64,000 nucleotides of DNA from Streptomyces tsukubensis (GTDB lineage: Bacteria; Actinomycetota; Actinomycetes; Streptomycetales; Streptomycetaceae): positions 2,232,001 to 2,296,000 of the forward strand of contig NZ_CP045178.1 of the NCBI RefSeq assembly GCF_009296025.1, written 5' to 3'. Of the stretch, positions 33,188-42,358 are shown piece after piece; positions within the stretch are counted from its first letter, which is position 1; the number at the start of each line of letters is the position of its first letter. Below the pieces are notes generated by a model that was given only the letters and a program-made list of their open reading frames with translations, ran no database searches and had not been told where the DNA came from. The position numbers and the translations under genes are program-made.

Positions 33188-33865
33188 ATGGAGAGCACCG
33201 CCCCGCACTGGGTCAACTCACTGATGGACACCCTCGGCGCGCCAGGGGCAGGGCTGGCCATCGCCCTGGAGAACCTGTTCCCGCCCCTGCCGAGTGAGGT
33301 GATCCTCCCGCTGGCGGGATTCGCCTCCAGCACCGGGCGGATGAACCTCGTCGCTGCCCTGCTGTGGACCACGGCGGGCTCGGTCGTGGGCGCGCTCGCG
33401 CTCTACGCGGTCGGCGCGCTGCTGGGCCGTGACCGTACGGTGGCGCTGGCGTCGCGCCTGCCGCTGGTGAAGGCGTCGGACATCGAGCGCACCGAGGAGT
33501 GGTTCGCCGGACACGGCACGAAGGCGGTGCTTATCGGACGGATGATCCCTGTCTTCCGGAGCCTGATCTCCATCCCCGCGGGCATCGAGCGGATGCCGTT
33601 GCCCGTCTTCCTCGGCTTGACGACGCTGGGCAGCGCCGTCTGGAACACCCTCTTCGTACTGGCCGGTTACTGGCTCGGCGAACGATGGGGGCAGGTCTCC
33701 GGCTACGTCTCGGCCTACTCCAAAGCCGTCCTCGTCGTGGCGGGCGCCTCGGTACTCCTCTGGGTGGTGGTACGTGTGGTCAGGGGCGGCCGGGGAAAGC
33801 GGCGCCCACGAAGCGGCGCAGGATCTCCTCGCCGGCCGCGACACCCGTCTCCCGAAGAACCGTGA
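33188..33865 (+). CDS. DedA-family membrane protein
   Basis: A 225-aa protein; ATG 33188 with no strong ribosome-binding site. Hallmarks of the DedA core are clear: LFPPLPSEVILPLAGFAS near the N-terminus, AGSVVGALALYAVGALLGR, WFAGHGTKAVLIGRMIPVFRSLISIPAG (F-x-R-x-x-P-x-x-R region) and the C-terminal VWNTLFVLAGYWLGERWG. The family includes lipid flippases needed for envelope homeostasis. The last 86 bases overlap the convergent HAD gene of the Ter module; the Arg/Pro-rich C-terminal tail encoded there is probably not conserved. Confidence 0.9.
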   Translation: MESTAPHWVNSLMDTLGAPGAGLAIALENLFPPLPSEVILPLAGFASSTGRMNLVAALLWTTAGSVVGALALYAVGALLGRDRTVALASRLPLVKASDIERTEEWFAGHGTKAVLIGRMIPVFRSLISIPAGIERMPLPVFLGLTTLGSAVWNTLFVLAGYWLGERWGQVSGYVSAYSKAVLVVAGASVLLWVVVRVVRGGRGKRRPRSGAGSPRRPRHPSPEEP

Positions 33866-34604
33866 GCCCGGGACAGTTCCACCCAGCGTCGGCCAGTTCG
33901 CCGTGGCCGGGGCGCCAGGCCTCGTCGGCGGCGGCGAGGAGATCGGCGTCCAGGAGGGAGTCGCCCGCGGCCAGCGTGCGGCGCGCGCCTGTTCTACGGA
34001 CCACTTCGCGCAGGGCGGCGCCCTTGGTGAGCGGCTTGGGTACGGCGTATATCTTGCGGCCCTGCAACGACACGGTCCAGCCGCGGCCCTCGGCCCAGGC
34101 GGACAGTTCCTTGGTCCAGCCGGAGGGCAGCAGCACGCGGTCCACGACGAGGTACACGAAGAGGCCGTCCGCGACGCGTTCCTTGAGCAGCCACGCAGGG
34201 TCGGCGGAGCTGACCATGTGGGCGCGAACTTCGGCCAGGGGCGCGCACTCCGCCGCCAGCCGTGCGGCGACTGTCCTCTCCCAGTCCGGGTCGGGGACTC
34301 CGTCCACGAGCAGCCGGCCGCCGTTGGCGCAGATCGCGAAGCGGGGCGCGGGCCCGGGAAGCCGGATGCGCCGGTACTGCTCGGGCGTCCTGGTCGTGGA
34401 GGGTACGAGGAGTCCGGCCTCGGCCAGCCTGGCCAGCAGGTCGGCGGCGGTCTCCGTCATGTACGAGAGGGGTGCCCGTTCGTAGACCTCGACGCAGAGC
34501 AGCCGAGGTGCTTCGGCGTCGGGCATCCGCAGGCCGAGGGCGGCGGCCGAGTAGATGAGGGTGCGGTCGAGGTCGCTGGCGACGAGGACAGGGGTGGCGG
34601 TCAC
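33780..34604 (-). CDS. HAD-family phosphatase of the Ter module
   Basis: A 274-aa hydrolase from GTG 34604, whose GTGA overlaps the stop of the preceding gene. HAD motif I is LVASDLDRTLIYS; motif II TTRTPEQY; C-terminal motif IV AAGDSLLDADLLAAADEAW; a lysine lies in PLTKGAALREVV. The cap between resembles the Cof/SPP-type (C2) insertion. In Ter gene neighbourhoods such HAD enzymes accompany a phosphoribosyltransferase and a lyase and are proposed to dephosphorylate a nucleoside-like intermediate. It converges on and overlaps the DedA gene by 86 bases. Confidence 0.85.
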   Translation of the reverse strand: MTATPVLVASDLDRTLIYSAAALGLRMPDAEAPRLLCVEVYERAPLSYMTETAADLLARLAEAGLLVPSTTRTPEQYRRIRLPGPAPRFAICANGGRLLVDGVPDPDWERTVAARLAAECAPLAEVRAHMVSSADPAWLLKERVADGLFVYLVVDRVLLPSGWTKELSAWAEGRGWTVSLQGRKIYAVPKPLTKGAALREVVRRTGARRTLAAGDSLLDADLLAAADEAWRPGHGELADAGWNCPGLTVLRETGVAAGEEILRRFVGAAFPGRP

Positions 34605-37156
34605 GGCGCGGTCACCGCCTTTCCGTCCGCTCCGGTCGCGCCGCGGGTGTAGCGCGGGTGGATCAGCCCGACGCAACTGTAGGGAAGTCCCTCCACCTCC
34701 TCGACGGGAACGCCACGTTGGCGGGCCAGCATTCGTACGTGGTCGAGGTCGCTGCCGACACCGCGCCTGGCGAGGATCTTCCATGGGACCCGTCGCAGCA
34801 GGACACGGGTGGTCTCGCCGACTCCGGGCTTCACCAGGTTGACGTCGTGGATGCCGTACTCCTCGCTGATTCGCTCCACGGCGGCCCAGCCCTCCCAGGT
34901 GGGGGTGCGGTCCGTGTTCAGGAGCTCCTTGACGTGCTGGTCGACCGTCTCACCGGCCTCGGGGAAGCGTTCCGTGACGGCGTCGAGGAAGGCGCCCGAC
35001 ATGTCGGAGGGGGCGAGGTCGCGGTAGAACTTGGCGCCGTGGAAGTCTGCGGGTCCTACCAGGTCGGCGCGGAGCACCGTACGCGAGACGAGGCCGGAGA
35101 CGGTGGAGTTGAGGCAGGCCGAGGGGACGAGGTAGTCCTCACGTGTGCCGTAGGTCCGTACGCAGGAACCGGGATCGGCGAGCACGGCGATCTCGGGGTC
35201 GAAACCGTCGAACCCCTCCAGGGCTTCCGCAAGTTCACGGCTGATGGCGCCCTTGCCCGTCCAGCCGTCGACGAAGACCACGTCGGCGGGGTCGTGGTGC
35301 GCGGCGAGCCAGCGCAGGGCGTTGGTGTCGATGCCCCGGCCCCTGACGATGGAGATGGTGTAGTGCGGCAGGTCGATGCCGTGCCGGTGGCGCGCCCAGC
35401 GGCGCATGAGTACGCCGACGGGCGTGCCCGCGCGGGCGAGCGAGACGAGGACGGGTCGCGGGGAACGTTCCGCGAGTACGGTCTCCGTCACCGTGGCGAC
35501 GGCGTGCGCGACCCGGCCGGCCGAGGCTTCCAGCGCGGCCAGGAACAGCTCCTGGTACTGAGGGCTCGGCTGATATTCGACGGGCAACGATTCGGCGTAG
35601 TGGGCGCCGCCGTTCTGTACGGCCTCCTCGCGTTCTTCTGTGGGTGCTTCGAGTGCGACGCCCGACAGGTCCCGCAGGAGCCAGCCGACCTCGTCGGGGG
35701 CGTACGAGGAGAAGGCGGGGCCGCGCAGGGGGTCTGGCAGCTCCGCTCCGCCGTGGGCGGCGGGGGCCTGCCTCGGTACACAGGGTCCTGGTACGTCGGG
35801 CCTTGGAACGTAGGAGGGGACGACAGCGAGGAGTACGCGGGGTATGTGGTTGAGCAGTTGGGCCAGGAGACCGTCGGGTGCGTGCAGGTCGGGAGTGTCG
35901 GCTGTTGAGTCGATAACGGCCACGACGGCGTCGAAGTTCCCGCCGGTGACGTTGTAGGCGTAACGGGTGCCAGGCCCGTCGGAGGGGCTGTCGTGGGCGG
36001 GGAAGGCGATCCGGGTGCGGATGGCGTAGCCGGGGTCGTCGACGGCGAGCACCGGCGATCTGGTGGTGGTCGAGAAGCGCACCTCTGCGGTGGTCCGCTC
36101 CTCAAGCTCTGTGGCCAGTCTGAGCGGGGCGTACATGAGTTCCTCGCAGCCGAGCACGAGGACCCGTCCGGCGTCCGCGAGTTCGTCGGCCAGACGCTCG
36201 GCCATGCCGGGCAGGGCCGTGAGGAGGCCCTCGCGGTGGACCGGGGTGAATCCGTGGCGGCCGCCGTCAGGTATACCGTCGGGCCAGCCGAGGTCGACGC
36301 GGACGACCGAGGGGGCGGCTTCCCGCGGTCCGTCGTTCCGCCGCTCCCCCGCCGGAGGCTCGGGCGATCCGGCCCCCGCAGAAGGCTCGGACAACCTGTC
36401 CCCCGCCGTGGCGTCCAGGCGGGCGGAGGGCACCGCACGCGGGGCCGTCCCTGCCTGCGCTGTGGTCTGGGCCTCCACGAGGGCCCGTCCCTTCGCGAGG
36501 ACGTCCTCGGGGAGGTCCACGGTGCCTGTCGCCGATACCACCAGGTCGACGCGGGCACCGATCTCCCCCGCGAACTCCGCGAACCGTGTGCGGTCCTGAA
36601 CGGAGCGCATGTCGACCAGGGCGACGATCACATAGTGGTCGCGGGGGTAGCGGCCGTGCAGCGCGCGGATCGTGTTGAGGATGGTGTTCCCGGTCGAGAA
36701 CTCGTCGTCGACCAGGACCAGCGGACCGGCCCCGTCCAGCAGTTCGGGGTCCTCAGGCAGCAGCAGGTGCGAGGTGGCGTGCGAGTGGTCCTCCTCGAAG
36801 CCGCCGGCCGTCGCCACACCCGCCACACGGCGGCGGGTGGAATGGAGATACGGGGCCACCCCGAGCCCGTCCGCGACCGAGTGCCCGAGACCCGTCGCGG
36901 TCTCCGCGTAGCCGAGGACGGTCGCGCGCGGCGCCGTGTCACCGAGGAGTGCCCTGACGCGCTCCCCCAGCGCGTACCCGTGCCCGTGGATGATCCGGGG
37001 CGACTGCGGCACATGCTTGCCCAGCACGTTGGAGACCAGCAGATGCGCCCGCTTGGGGTTGTGGCGCAGGGCCAGCCCCAGCAGGTCACGCAGGTGTGCG
37101 TCGCCGGCTATCCCCACACCCAGCCGATCGGCGACCCAAGTCCCGGTCCACACCAC
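34601..37156 (-). CDS. phosphoribosyltransferase-TRSP-StiP fusion protein of the Ter module
   Basis: About 851 aa from GTG 37156, which follows GAAGGA at good spacing; ATG 37189 is an alternative. Residues 1-250 are an orotate-type phosphoribosyltransferase with the PRPP loop PLVLVDDEFSTGNTI. A TRSP-like part follows (VDLGWPDG, LVLGCEELMYAPLRLA). The C-terminal 330 residues are StiP-like: PVLVSLARAGTPVGVLMRRW, YTISIVRGRGIDTNAL, VFVDGWTGKGAISREL and a candidate catalytic cysteine in PSACLNSTVSG. In other genomes these are often two neighbouring genes. Expected role is making or moving a ribosylated metabolite in stress. The stop overlaps the HAD start. Confidence 0.85.
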   Translation of the reverse strand: MVWTGTWVADRLGVGIAGDAHLRDLLGLALRHNPKRAHLLVSNVLGKHVPQSPRIIHGHGYALGERVRALLGDTAPRATVLGYAETATGLGHSVADGLGVAPYLHSTRRRVAGVATAGGFEEDHSHATSHLLLPEDPELLDGAGPLVLVDDEFSTGNTILNTIRALHGRYPRDHYVIVALVDMRSVQDRTRFAEFAGEIGARVDLVVSATGTVDLPEDVLAKGRALVEAQTTAQAGTAPRAVPSARLDATAGDRLSEPSAGAGSPEPPAGERRNDGPREAAPSVVRVDLGWPDGIPDGGRHGFTPVHREGLLTALPGMAERLADELADAGRVLVLGCEELMYAPLRLATELEERTTAEVRFSTTTRSPVLAVDDPGYAIRTRIAFPAHDSPSDGPGTRYAYNVTGGNFDAVVAVIDSTADTPDLHAPDGLLAQLLNHIPRVLLAVVPSYVPRPDVPGPCVPRQAPAAHGGAELPDPLRGPAFSSYAPDEVGWLLRDLSGVALEAPTEEREEAVQNGGAHYAESLPVEYQPSPQYQELFLAALEASAGRVAHAVATVTETVLAERSPRPVLVSLARAGTPVGVLMRRWARHRHGIDLPHYTISIVRGRGIDTNALRWLAAHHDPADVVFVDGWTGKGAISRELAEALEGFDGFDPEIAVLADPGSCVRTYGTREDYLVPSACLNSTVSGLVSRTVLRADLVGPADFHGAKFYRDLAPSDMSGAFLDAVTERFPEAGETVDQHVKELLNTDRTPTWEGWAAVERISEEYGIHDVNLVKPGVGETTRVLLRRVPWKILARRGVGSDLDHVRMLARQRGVPVEEVEGLPYSCVGLIHPRYTRGATGADGKAVTAP

Positions 37157-37355
37157 AGTTGTTCCTTCTCTTTCCTCGTCGTATCCCATGTCACGCACCG
37201 GCGGTCCCGCCGGTCGCGTCCGCACCTCGCCCTCGCCCGCCGCGACGCCCGCTCGCACCTCTTCCCGCGCGCTCGGCGGGCGCGCCGCACAGTGGTACGC
37301 AGCACTCCGTGAGGGGCCTGGAGCGCCGGGCGGAGCGCTCCCCGCGAGCCTCGGA

Positions 37356-38519
37356 TCAATGCTCCAGGCCGGCCGCCAGCAGCTCCACGAACCCGATGTC
37401 CTCCCTGGCGACCCCGAAGACCTCCCCGCGCAGCAGGGTGCGCTCGGCCCAGGCCCGGTGCGGCTTCACTTCGTTCATTTTGTTGGTGTACGAGGAACGC
37501 AGCACTCCGCCGCCGCCCCGCTCGGGCCGCAGTATGTCCTCGGCGTCGCTGAACTCCTCGTGGCTGACGACGGAGAGCGCGTGGACGGGCATGACGTGCG
37601 AGGGATGGATGCAGGTCTTGCCGAGCAGGCCGTTGGCCCTGTCGAGTTCGATCTCGCGGAGCAGGCCGTCCATGTCGTGCTCGATGAGGGAGGTGCGCAA
37701 TTCCTCCGCCTGCCCGAGGAAGGGGCTGCGGCGCAGTTGTGGCTTGAACATCCGCTCCTGGACACGGAAGTACTCCCATACGGGGCCGGTCACGGTGAAG
37801 CCGGTGCCGTCGGCCCGGCCGAGCAGGTTGACGACGTCGGCTATGACCGAGGCCACGATGTGCACGTCGTAGGCGGTCATGTCGGGGGGCCTGCGCAGGC
37901 CGTACGCCGAGCAGAAGTCGGTCACGCCGAGCCGCAGCGCGAGCACCCGGTCCCGGTACTTGTCGACGGCGCGGGCGATACCGGCCAGCGTCTCGTGCCT
38001 GCTCTCCAGGTGCAGCAGTTCGGGGGATTCGAGGACCGGCATCGCGAAGAGCCTGTGCTGGGCGGAGGCCTCGGCCGCGGTGAGCGCTTCGAGGAAACGC
38101 ACCCCGCGCTCCTCGGTGAATTTGGGCAGCACGAAGCCGGAGAGCAGACGGGCCGTGGCACCGAACCTGCGCACGAGGTCGGTGATCTGGCCTGGTTCAC
38201 GGACGCGGATGAACAGCAGGGGGAGCTCCTCCGTGCTGTCGCTCGCGAGCCTGGCGAACTGCGTGACCAGGTTGTCCTCGGCGCCCCGCACCTCACAGTC
38301 GTCGATCGAGTCCTCCAGGCACAGCACCATGGAGGTCACCCCTCGCGCGGTCTGCTTGGCGATGTCCTCGGCCAGAGCCGGGCGGGTGGCCGGGCTGTAC
38401 AGCGTGGCTCCGAGGGCTGCCGCGAGGGTGCGGGGCGGTGAGTCCGCAGTGAAGGCGCCGGGCTCCCTGTGGAAGAGATGATCCCGCACCGCAGGGGCGA
38501 CATGCCCGAAATGACGCAT
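37356..38519 (-). CDS. HpcH/HpaI (CitE-like) aldolase/lyase of the Ter module
   Basis: A 387-aa TIM-barrel enzyme; ATG 38519 follows AGGGGGA. The barrel shows SMVLCLEDSIDDCEVRGAE with the metal-binding-type acidic pair, LFIRVREPGQI, MPVLESPELLHLE and LRLGVTDFCSAYGLRR, and near the end GKTCIHPSHVMPVHA, the conserved C-terminal segment of CitE-like lyases. It probably cleaves or forms a C-C bond on a CoA-ester or keto-acid substrate. It heads the minus-strand run lyase, PRTase-StiP, HAD and is divergent from the TerD gene at 38706. Confidence 0.88.
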   Translation of the reverse strand: MRHFGHVAPAVRDHLFHREPGAFTADSPPRTLAAALGATLYSPATRPALAEDIAKQTARGVTSMVLCLEDSIDDCEVRGAEDNLVTQFARLASDSTEELPLLFIRVREPGQITDLVRRFGATARLLSGFVLPKFTEERGVRFLEALTAAEASAQHRLFAMPVLESPELLHLESRHETLAGIARAVDKYRDRVLALRLGVTDFCSAYGLRRPPDMTAYDVHIVASVIADVVNLLGRADGTGFTVTGPVWEYFRVQERMFKPQLRRSPFLGQAEELRTSLIEHDMDGLLREIELDRANGLLGKTCIHPSHVMPVHALSVVSHEEFSDAEDILRPERGGGGVLRSSYTNKMNEVKPHRAWAERTLLRGEVFGVAREDIGFVELLAAGLEH

Positions 38520-38705
38520 TAAATCCCCCTGTTATCTGTTCAGTCCGAGTGGATGTGGCCGGTAATAGTACGTAGGGCGGTGGTCGAAGGGTTCCCCCGA
38601 GGGGTGAAATTCCAGTGTCCCGCGCGTGTCGCGCCCTCCGGGAGGGGATCGTGATCAAGAACACCCGCGTTGTCCCGACCAGGTCCGGGAGGGCAGGATG
38701 ACCGT

Positions 38706-39569
38706 ATGACGCACGCGATGTTGAAGGGGTCGAACGTCCCGCTCGAAGCCACGGCGGTGCGCGCCGTGCTCCGCTGGACCCCCGGACCGGACATCCCGGA
38801 CATCGACGCCTCCGCTCTCCTGCTCGGCGCGGACGGACGCGTGCGCTCCGACGAGGACTTCGTCTTCTACAACCAGCCGCGCCACCCCTCGGGGACGGTG
38901 TGGCGGCTCGGCAAGAAACGGCTGTCCGACGGCGTCAGCGACACCCTCCAGACGGATCTCGCCGGCGTCGACGCGGCCGTCCACAGGATCCTGCTGGTCG
39001 CCTCGGCCGACGATGTCGCCTTCGAGGGTGTCCAGGGCCTCCAGATCCTGCTGTACGACACCGCTTCGGCCGACCCCGAGCCGCTCGCCTCCTTCGAGGT
39101 GCATCCGGAGACGGGCGCAGAGACCGCTCTGATCTGCGGCGAGTTGTACCGCCGGGAGGAGACCTGGAAGTTCAGAGCTCTCGGCGAGGGCTACTCCAAC
39201 GGCCTTCAGGGCCTCGCGACCGACTTCGGGATCTCGGTCGACGAGTCGGAGTCGGAGTACGAGCCGCCGTCCGCCGCCCACCCTGAAGGGCCGGGGCCCG
39301 AGCTGCCTCCCCCCGCGCAGGGCACGGCTCCGCAGCCCTGGACCCCGCCAGGAGCGCGCGGCGTCCCCGCCCCGCCGCCTCCTCGGCACGCGCCACAGCC
39401 CGCCTACGGGTACCCGCAGGAGCCGGCGCCCGCCGCGCCCTACGGCTATCAGCAGCCACCACCCGCGCAGGTGCCGCAGCCCGCGTACGGCTATCCGCAG
39501 CCCGTCGTGCCCGCCGCGGAACCGCACTTCAAACTGCCACCCCAAGGGCCGCAGTTCATCGGGCGCTGA
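38706..39569 (+). CDS. TerD-domain protein with proline-rich C-terminal tail
   Basis: A 287-aa protein, ATG 38706, with GGGAGGG upstream. Residues 1-185 are a TerD domain (MLKGSNVPLEA, PDIDASALLLGADGR, DFVFYNQPRHPSG, TALICGELYRREETWKFRAL). It lacks the acidic stretch found in the two canonical TerDs here (GDN-TGEG-GDDE) and has WRLGKKRLSDG instead, so calcium binding is probably altered. The tail of about 100 residues is disordered, with YGYPQ-type repeats. It is transcribed away from the lyase and may act as adaptor for the module. Confidence 0.88.
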   Translation: MTHAMLKGSNVPLEATAVRAVLRWTPGPDIPDIDASALLLGADGRVRSDEDFVFYNQPRHPSGTVWRLGKKRLSDGVSDTLQTDLAGVDAAVHRILLVASADDVAFEGVQGLQILLYDTASADPEPLASFEVHPETGAETALICGELYRREETWKFRALGEGYSNGLQGLATDFGISVDESESEYEPPSAAHPEGPGPELPPPAQGTAPQPWTPPGARGVPAPPPPRHAPQPAYGYPQEPAPAAPYGYQQPPPAQVPQPAYGYPQPVVPAAEPHFKLPPQGPQFIGR

Positions 39570-39608
39570 GAGGCGGAGGCCGGACCGGGTACGGCCGACC
39601 TGCGGGGG

Positions 39609-40355
39609 TCAGTTCTCACCGATCTTCGTCTTGTAACCCCGCCCCCACTGCAACCCCCAGCCGTAGAGCCGGTCCAGTTCGGCCTGGAATCCGTAGACGA
39701 ACTTCACCTCGCGGCGCACGGTGATCTCCCCCTTGTTGTTCTCGATGGAGATCACCGCGCAGGACCGCGCCTGCGGTGCCCGCTCATCGAGACTGATCTC
39801 GATACGCGGGCCGTTGCTGGGATAGAGCGTCACGATGGCGTGGGTGCGGTCGAACGCCGGTGTCTGGTCGTAGATGTAGACGAAGACAAGCAACCGTTTG
39901 ATGGCGTCCCGCTGGTCGAGGTTGACGTATATGGTCTCCCCCGACGGTGCCCCGAACCTGTCGTCACCGCTCAGCTTCACGAACGGCGGGGCGTTGAGAT
40001 CCCCGAAGAAGGCGCCGAGTGGCTGTACGACCCCCTTGGAGCCGTCGGTCATCTCGTAGAGGCAGCCGATGTCCAGGTCGACGTTGACCACGCCCTGGGT
40101 ATGCGCCTGGACCACCTCGGGCTTGAAGAGTTTCAGCGGATGCCTCAGCAGCCCTCCGCCGCCGCCCCGCGGCCCTCCGATGTCCGAGCTGCGCATCCGC
40201 CAGGAGAGGTTGACCCGGAGGTTGCCGGTGGCGGCGCCCTGTTTGTTCAGGGAGACCGTCGGGTGCCGTTTCGTCAGTTCGATCGAGTTGCTGGCGGCGC
40301 TGCCTGACTCGAAGGCCGAGGACTTGCCGCGCCACACACCGTCCCAGAAGGACAT
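39609..40355 (-). CDS. TerA-like tellurium-resistance/stress protein
   Basis: A 248-aa protein. ATG 40355 follows GCGGGA; a GTG at 40367 is an alternative. N-terminal VSLNKQGAATGNLRVNLSWR resembles the strand pattern of TerD-superfamily domains (VxLxK...LxVxLxW), and VNVDLDIGCLYEMTDGSKG corresponds to the acidic DLD site. Further on come IYVNLDQRDAIKRLLVFVYIY and IEISLDERAPQARSCAVISI, typical of TerA/TerD-like beta sandwiches. It ends in the TerA-like segment VKFVYGFQAELDRLYGWGLQ. Probably a metal-binding or membrane-associated partner of the DUF475 protein upstream. Confidence 0.8.
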   Translation of the reverse strand: MSFWDGVWRGKSSAFESGSAASNSIELTKRHPTVSLNKQGAATGNLRVNLSWRMRSSDIGGPRGGGGGLLRHPLKLFKPEVVQAHTQGVVNVDLDIGCLYEMTDGSKGVVQPLGAFFGDLNAPPFVKLSGDDRFGAPSGETIYVNLDQRDAIKRLLVFVYIYDQTPAFDRTHAIVTLYPSNGPRIEISLDERAPQARSCAVISIENNKGEITVRREVKFVYGFQAELDRLYGWGLQWGRGYKTKIGEN

Positions 40356-40394
40356 TCCCGCCCCCACATGACCTGGTTGCTCATTCGAATGGCC

Positions 40395-40436
40395 ACGGGG
40401 CGGCCGACGAGGAGTGCTCCTCGCAGACCGCCCCGT
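40395..40436 (-). terminator. stem-loop between the DUF475 and TerA-like genes
   Basis: ACGGGGCGG (40395-40403) pairs with CCGCCCCGT (40428-40436); an inner CGAGGAG/CTCCTCG stem at 40408-40423 completes a long hairpin 28 bases after the DUF475 stop. Confidence 0.75.
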
Positions 40437-40463
40437 TCAGAGCGTTCCTCCTCCGGCCTCGGA

Positions 40464-41597
40464 TCACACCCCCGAGGTGACTTCCGCCTTGGGACCGAGC
40501 CCCTCGGCCGCCAGCCGTTTGTTGCGGCGTACCGACGACCAGAACGACGCGCCGATCAGCACCACCCCCACGAGCCCGGTGATGACCTCATTGATCTGGT
40601 ACTGGATCGTCACGAGCAGGATCACGGCGAGGGCGCCGATCGCGTAGTGCGCGCCGTGCTCCAAGTACACGTAGTCGTCGAGGGTTCCCTGCCGGACCAG
40701 ATAAACGGTCAGCGACCTGACATACATGGCACCGATACCGAGACCGAGAGCCATCAGCACGATGTCGTTGGTGATGGCGAAGGCGCCGATGACGCCGTCG
40801 AACGAGAAGGAGGCGTCAAGAACTTCGAGGTACAGGAACATGAAGAACGCGGCCTTGCCCGCGAGTACGACCGCGGACTTCTTCTTGCCCTCGCGCTTCG
40901 CGGCCTCTTCGGCCTCTTCCTCGCGTTCGTCCTCCTCTTCGAGGCGATTCTCGAAGTAACCGGAGAGACCCCCCACCACCAAGTAGGTGATCAGTCCCGC
41001 GATACCGGCGATCAGGACCGTCTGGGCCTTGTCCGTATGCGTGCCCCCGTGCTGGTGGGCGTGGGTCGCGAAAGTCATCGCGCTGACCAGCAGAACCACC
41101 AGGGCGATGCAGACCGACAACATGTCGACCTTGCCGAGCTTGGCCAGTGGGCGCTCCAGCCAGCCGAGCCACTTGATGTCACGGTCCTCGAAAATAAAGT
41201 CAAGGAAGATCATCAGGAGGAACATGCCACCGAAGGCGGCGATCGAGGGGTGGGCGTCGGTGACCAGTTCCTGGTAGCGGTGCTTGTCGGAGAGAGCGAG
41301 GTCGACCGCCTCGATGGGCCCGATCTTGGCGCTGATGGCCACGATCACCACGGGGAAGACCAGACGCATACCGAAGACGGCGATCAGCACACCGACGGTG
41401 AGGAAGATCTTCTGCCAGAAGGCATTCATCTTCTTCAGGATTCCGGCGTTGACCACAGCGTTGTCGAAGGAGAGCGAGATTTCGAGGATGGTCAGGATCG
41501 CCACGATCCCGAATCCGGTCCACCCCCCGTAGAGGACCGCAGCGACCAGGCCGACCGCGGTAACCGCGAACGACCAGCCGAAGGTTTTCAGAAGCAC
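40464..41597 (-). CDS. DUF475 (TerC-type) integral membrane protein
   Basis: A 377-aa protein from GTG 41597. It has about nine TM helices. TerC hallmarks are ILEISLSFDNAVVNAGILKK and, in the second half, LEVLDASFSFDGVIGAFAIT: paired acidic-rich intramembrane motifs likely binding a cation. A cytoplasmic loop NRLEEEDEREEEAEEAAKRE separates the halves, and a His-rich HAHQHGGTH lies in an earlier loop. TerC/DUF475 proteins are thought to anchor TerD proteins at the membrane in metal-ion (Mn/Ca) handling. It is preceded by terD on the same strand, with a hairpin in the 100-bp gap. Confidence 0.9.
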   Translation of the reverse strand: MLLKTFGWSFAVTAVGLVAAVLYGGWTGFGIVAILTILEISLSFDNAVVNAGILKKMNAFWQKIFLTVGVLIAVFGMRLVFPVVIVAISAKIGPIEAVDLALSDKHRYQELVTDAHPSIAAFGGMFLLMIFLDFIFEDRDIKWLGWLERPLAKLGKVDMLSVCIALVVLLVSAMTFATHAHQHGGTHTDKAQTVLIAGIAGLITYLVVGGLSGYFENRLEEEDEREEEAEEAAKREGKKKSAVVLAGKAAFFMFLYLEVLDASFSFDGVIGAFAITNDIVLMALGLGIGAMYVRSLTVYLVRQGTLDDYVYLEHGAHYAIGALAVILLVTIQYQINEVITGLVGVVLIGASFWSSVRRNKRLAAEGLGPKAEVTSGV

Positions 41598-41642
41598 TGG
41601 CTACCCAATCGTGTGGTGAAGGTCCCCACGGACCGAGTCTGG

Positions 41643-41685
41643 TGGGGGGTCCCCCGGACGGAGTCGAGGGAGGCTTCCCCCCACA
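41643..41685 (-). terminator. possible attenuator hairpin between terD and DUF475
   Basis: GTGGGGGG (41643-41650) and CCCCCCAC (41678-41685) can pair across a 27-nt loop, 12 bases after the terD stop and 45 before the DUF475 start. It could reduce read-through into DUF475. Confidence 0.45.
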
Positions 41686-41697
41686 CCGCACCCGGCT

Positions 41698-42273
41698 TTA
41701 CGAAACGTTGACCCCGAAGTCTAGAGCGATGCCCCGGAGTCCTGACGCGTACCCCTGCCCCACAGCGCGGAACTTCCATTCCCCACCGTGCCTGTAGACC
41801 TCGCCGAAGATCATCGCGGTCTCCGTGGAAGCGTCCTCACTCAAGTCGTAGCGGGCGAGCTCCTGGCCGTCCGCCTGGTTCACCACCCGGATGAAAGCGT
41901 TGCTGACCTGGCCGAAGGTCTGTCCTCTGTTATCGGCGTCGTGAATCGAGACCGGAAAGACGATCTTGTCGCACCCCGCGGGGACCTGCGAGAGGTCGAT
42001 GAGCAGCGACTCGTCGTCACCGTCACCCTCACCAGTGAGGTTGTCGCCGGTGTGCTCGACGGAGCCGTCCGGACTCTTCAGGTTGTTGTAGAAGACGAAC
42101 CACTCGTCCCCCATCACACGCCCTGACGTGCAGAGCAGGGCGCTGGCGTCGAGATCGAAGGGCGCTCCTGTGGTGGAGCGCGCGTCCCAGCCGAGCCCGA
42201 CCAGCACCTGGGTGAGATTGGGTGCGGCCTTGGAGAGGGAGACATTGCCTCCCTTGGCGAGCGTGACGCCCAT
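41698..42273 (-). CDS. terD: TerD-family stress protein (copy 2)
   Basis: A 191-aa single-domain TerD, starting at ATG 42273 after GGAGAGGA. Diagnostic segments are [14 protein letters not shown] at the N-terminus, [33 protein letters not shown] followed by EGDGDDE, and the C-terminal [18 protein letters not shown]. The acidic loops match the calcium-binding sites known from TerD structures. It is about the same length as, and very similar to, copy 1 just upstream, so the pair arose by tandem duplication. Cytosolic; acts with DUF475 in metal and oxidative stress and in differentiation. Confidence 0.95.
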   Translation of the reverse strand: MGVTLAKGGNVSLSKAAPNLTQVLVGLGWDARSTTGAPFDLDASALLCTSGRVMGDEWFVFYNNLKSPDGSVEHTGDNLTGEGDGDDESLLIDLSQVPAGCDKIVFPVSIHDADNRGQTFGQVSNAFIRVVNQADGQELARYDLSEDASTETAMIFGEVYRHGGEWKFRAVGQGYASGLRGIALDFGVNVS

Positions 42274-42358
42274 GTTCGTGTCCTCTCCGGGTGACGGGTG
42301 CGGTGGCATGCGCGGGCCGGCCCGCCCCGGGGCAGGCCGGACACCGCGCTGTCGAGAG

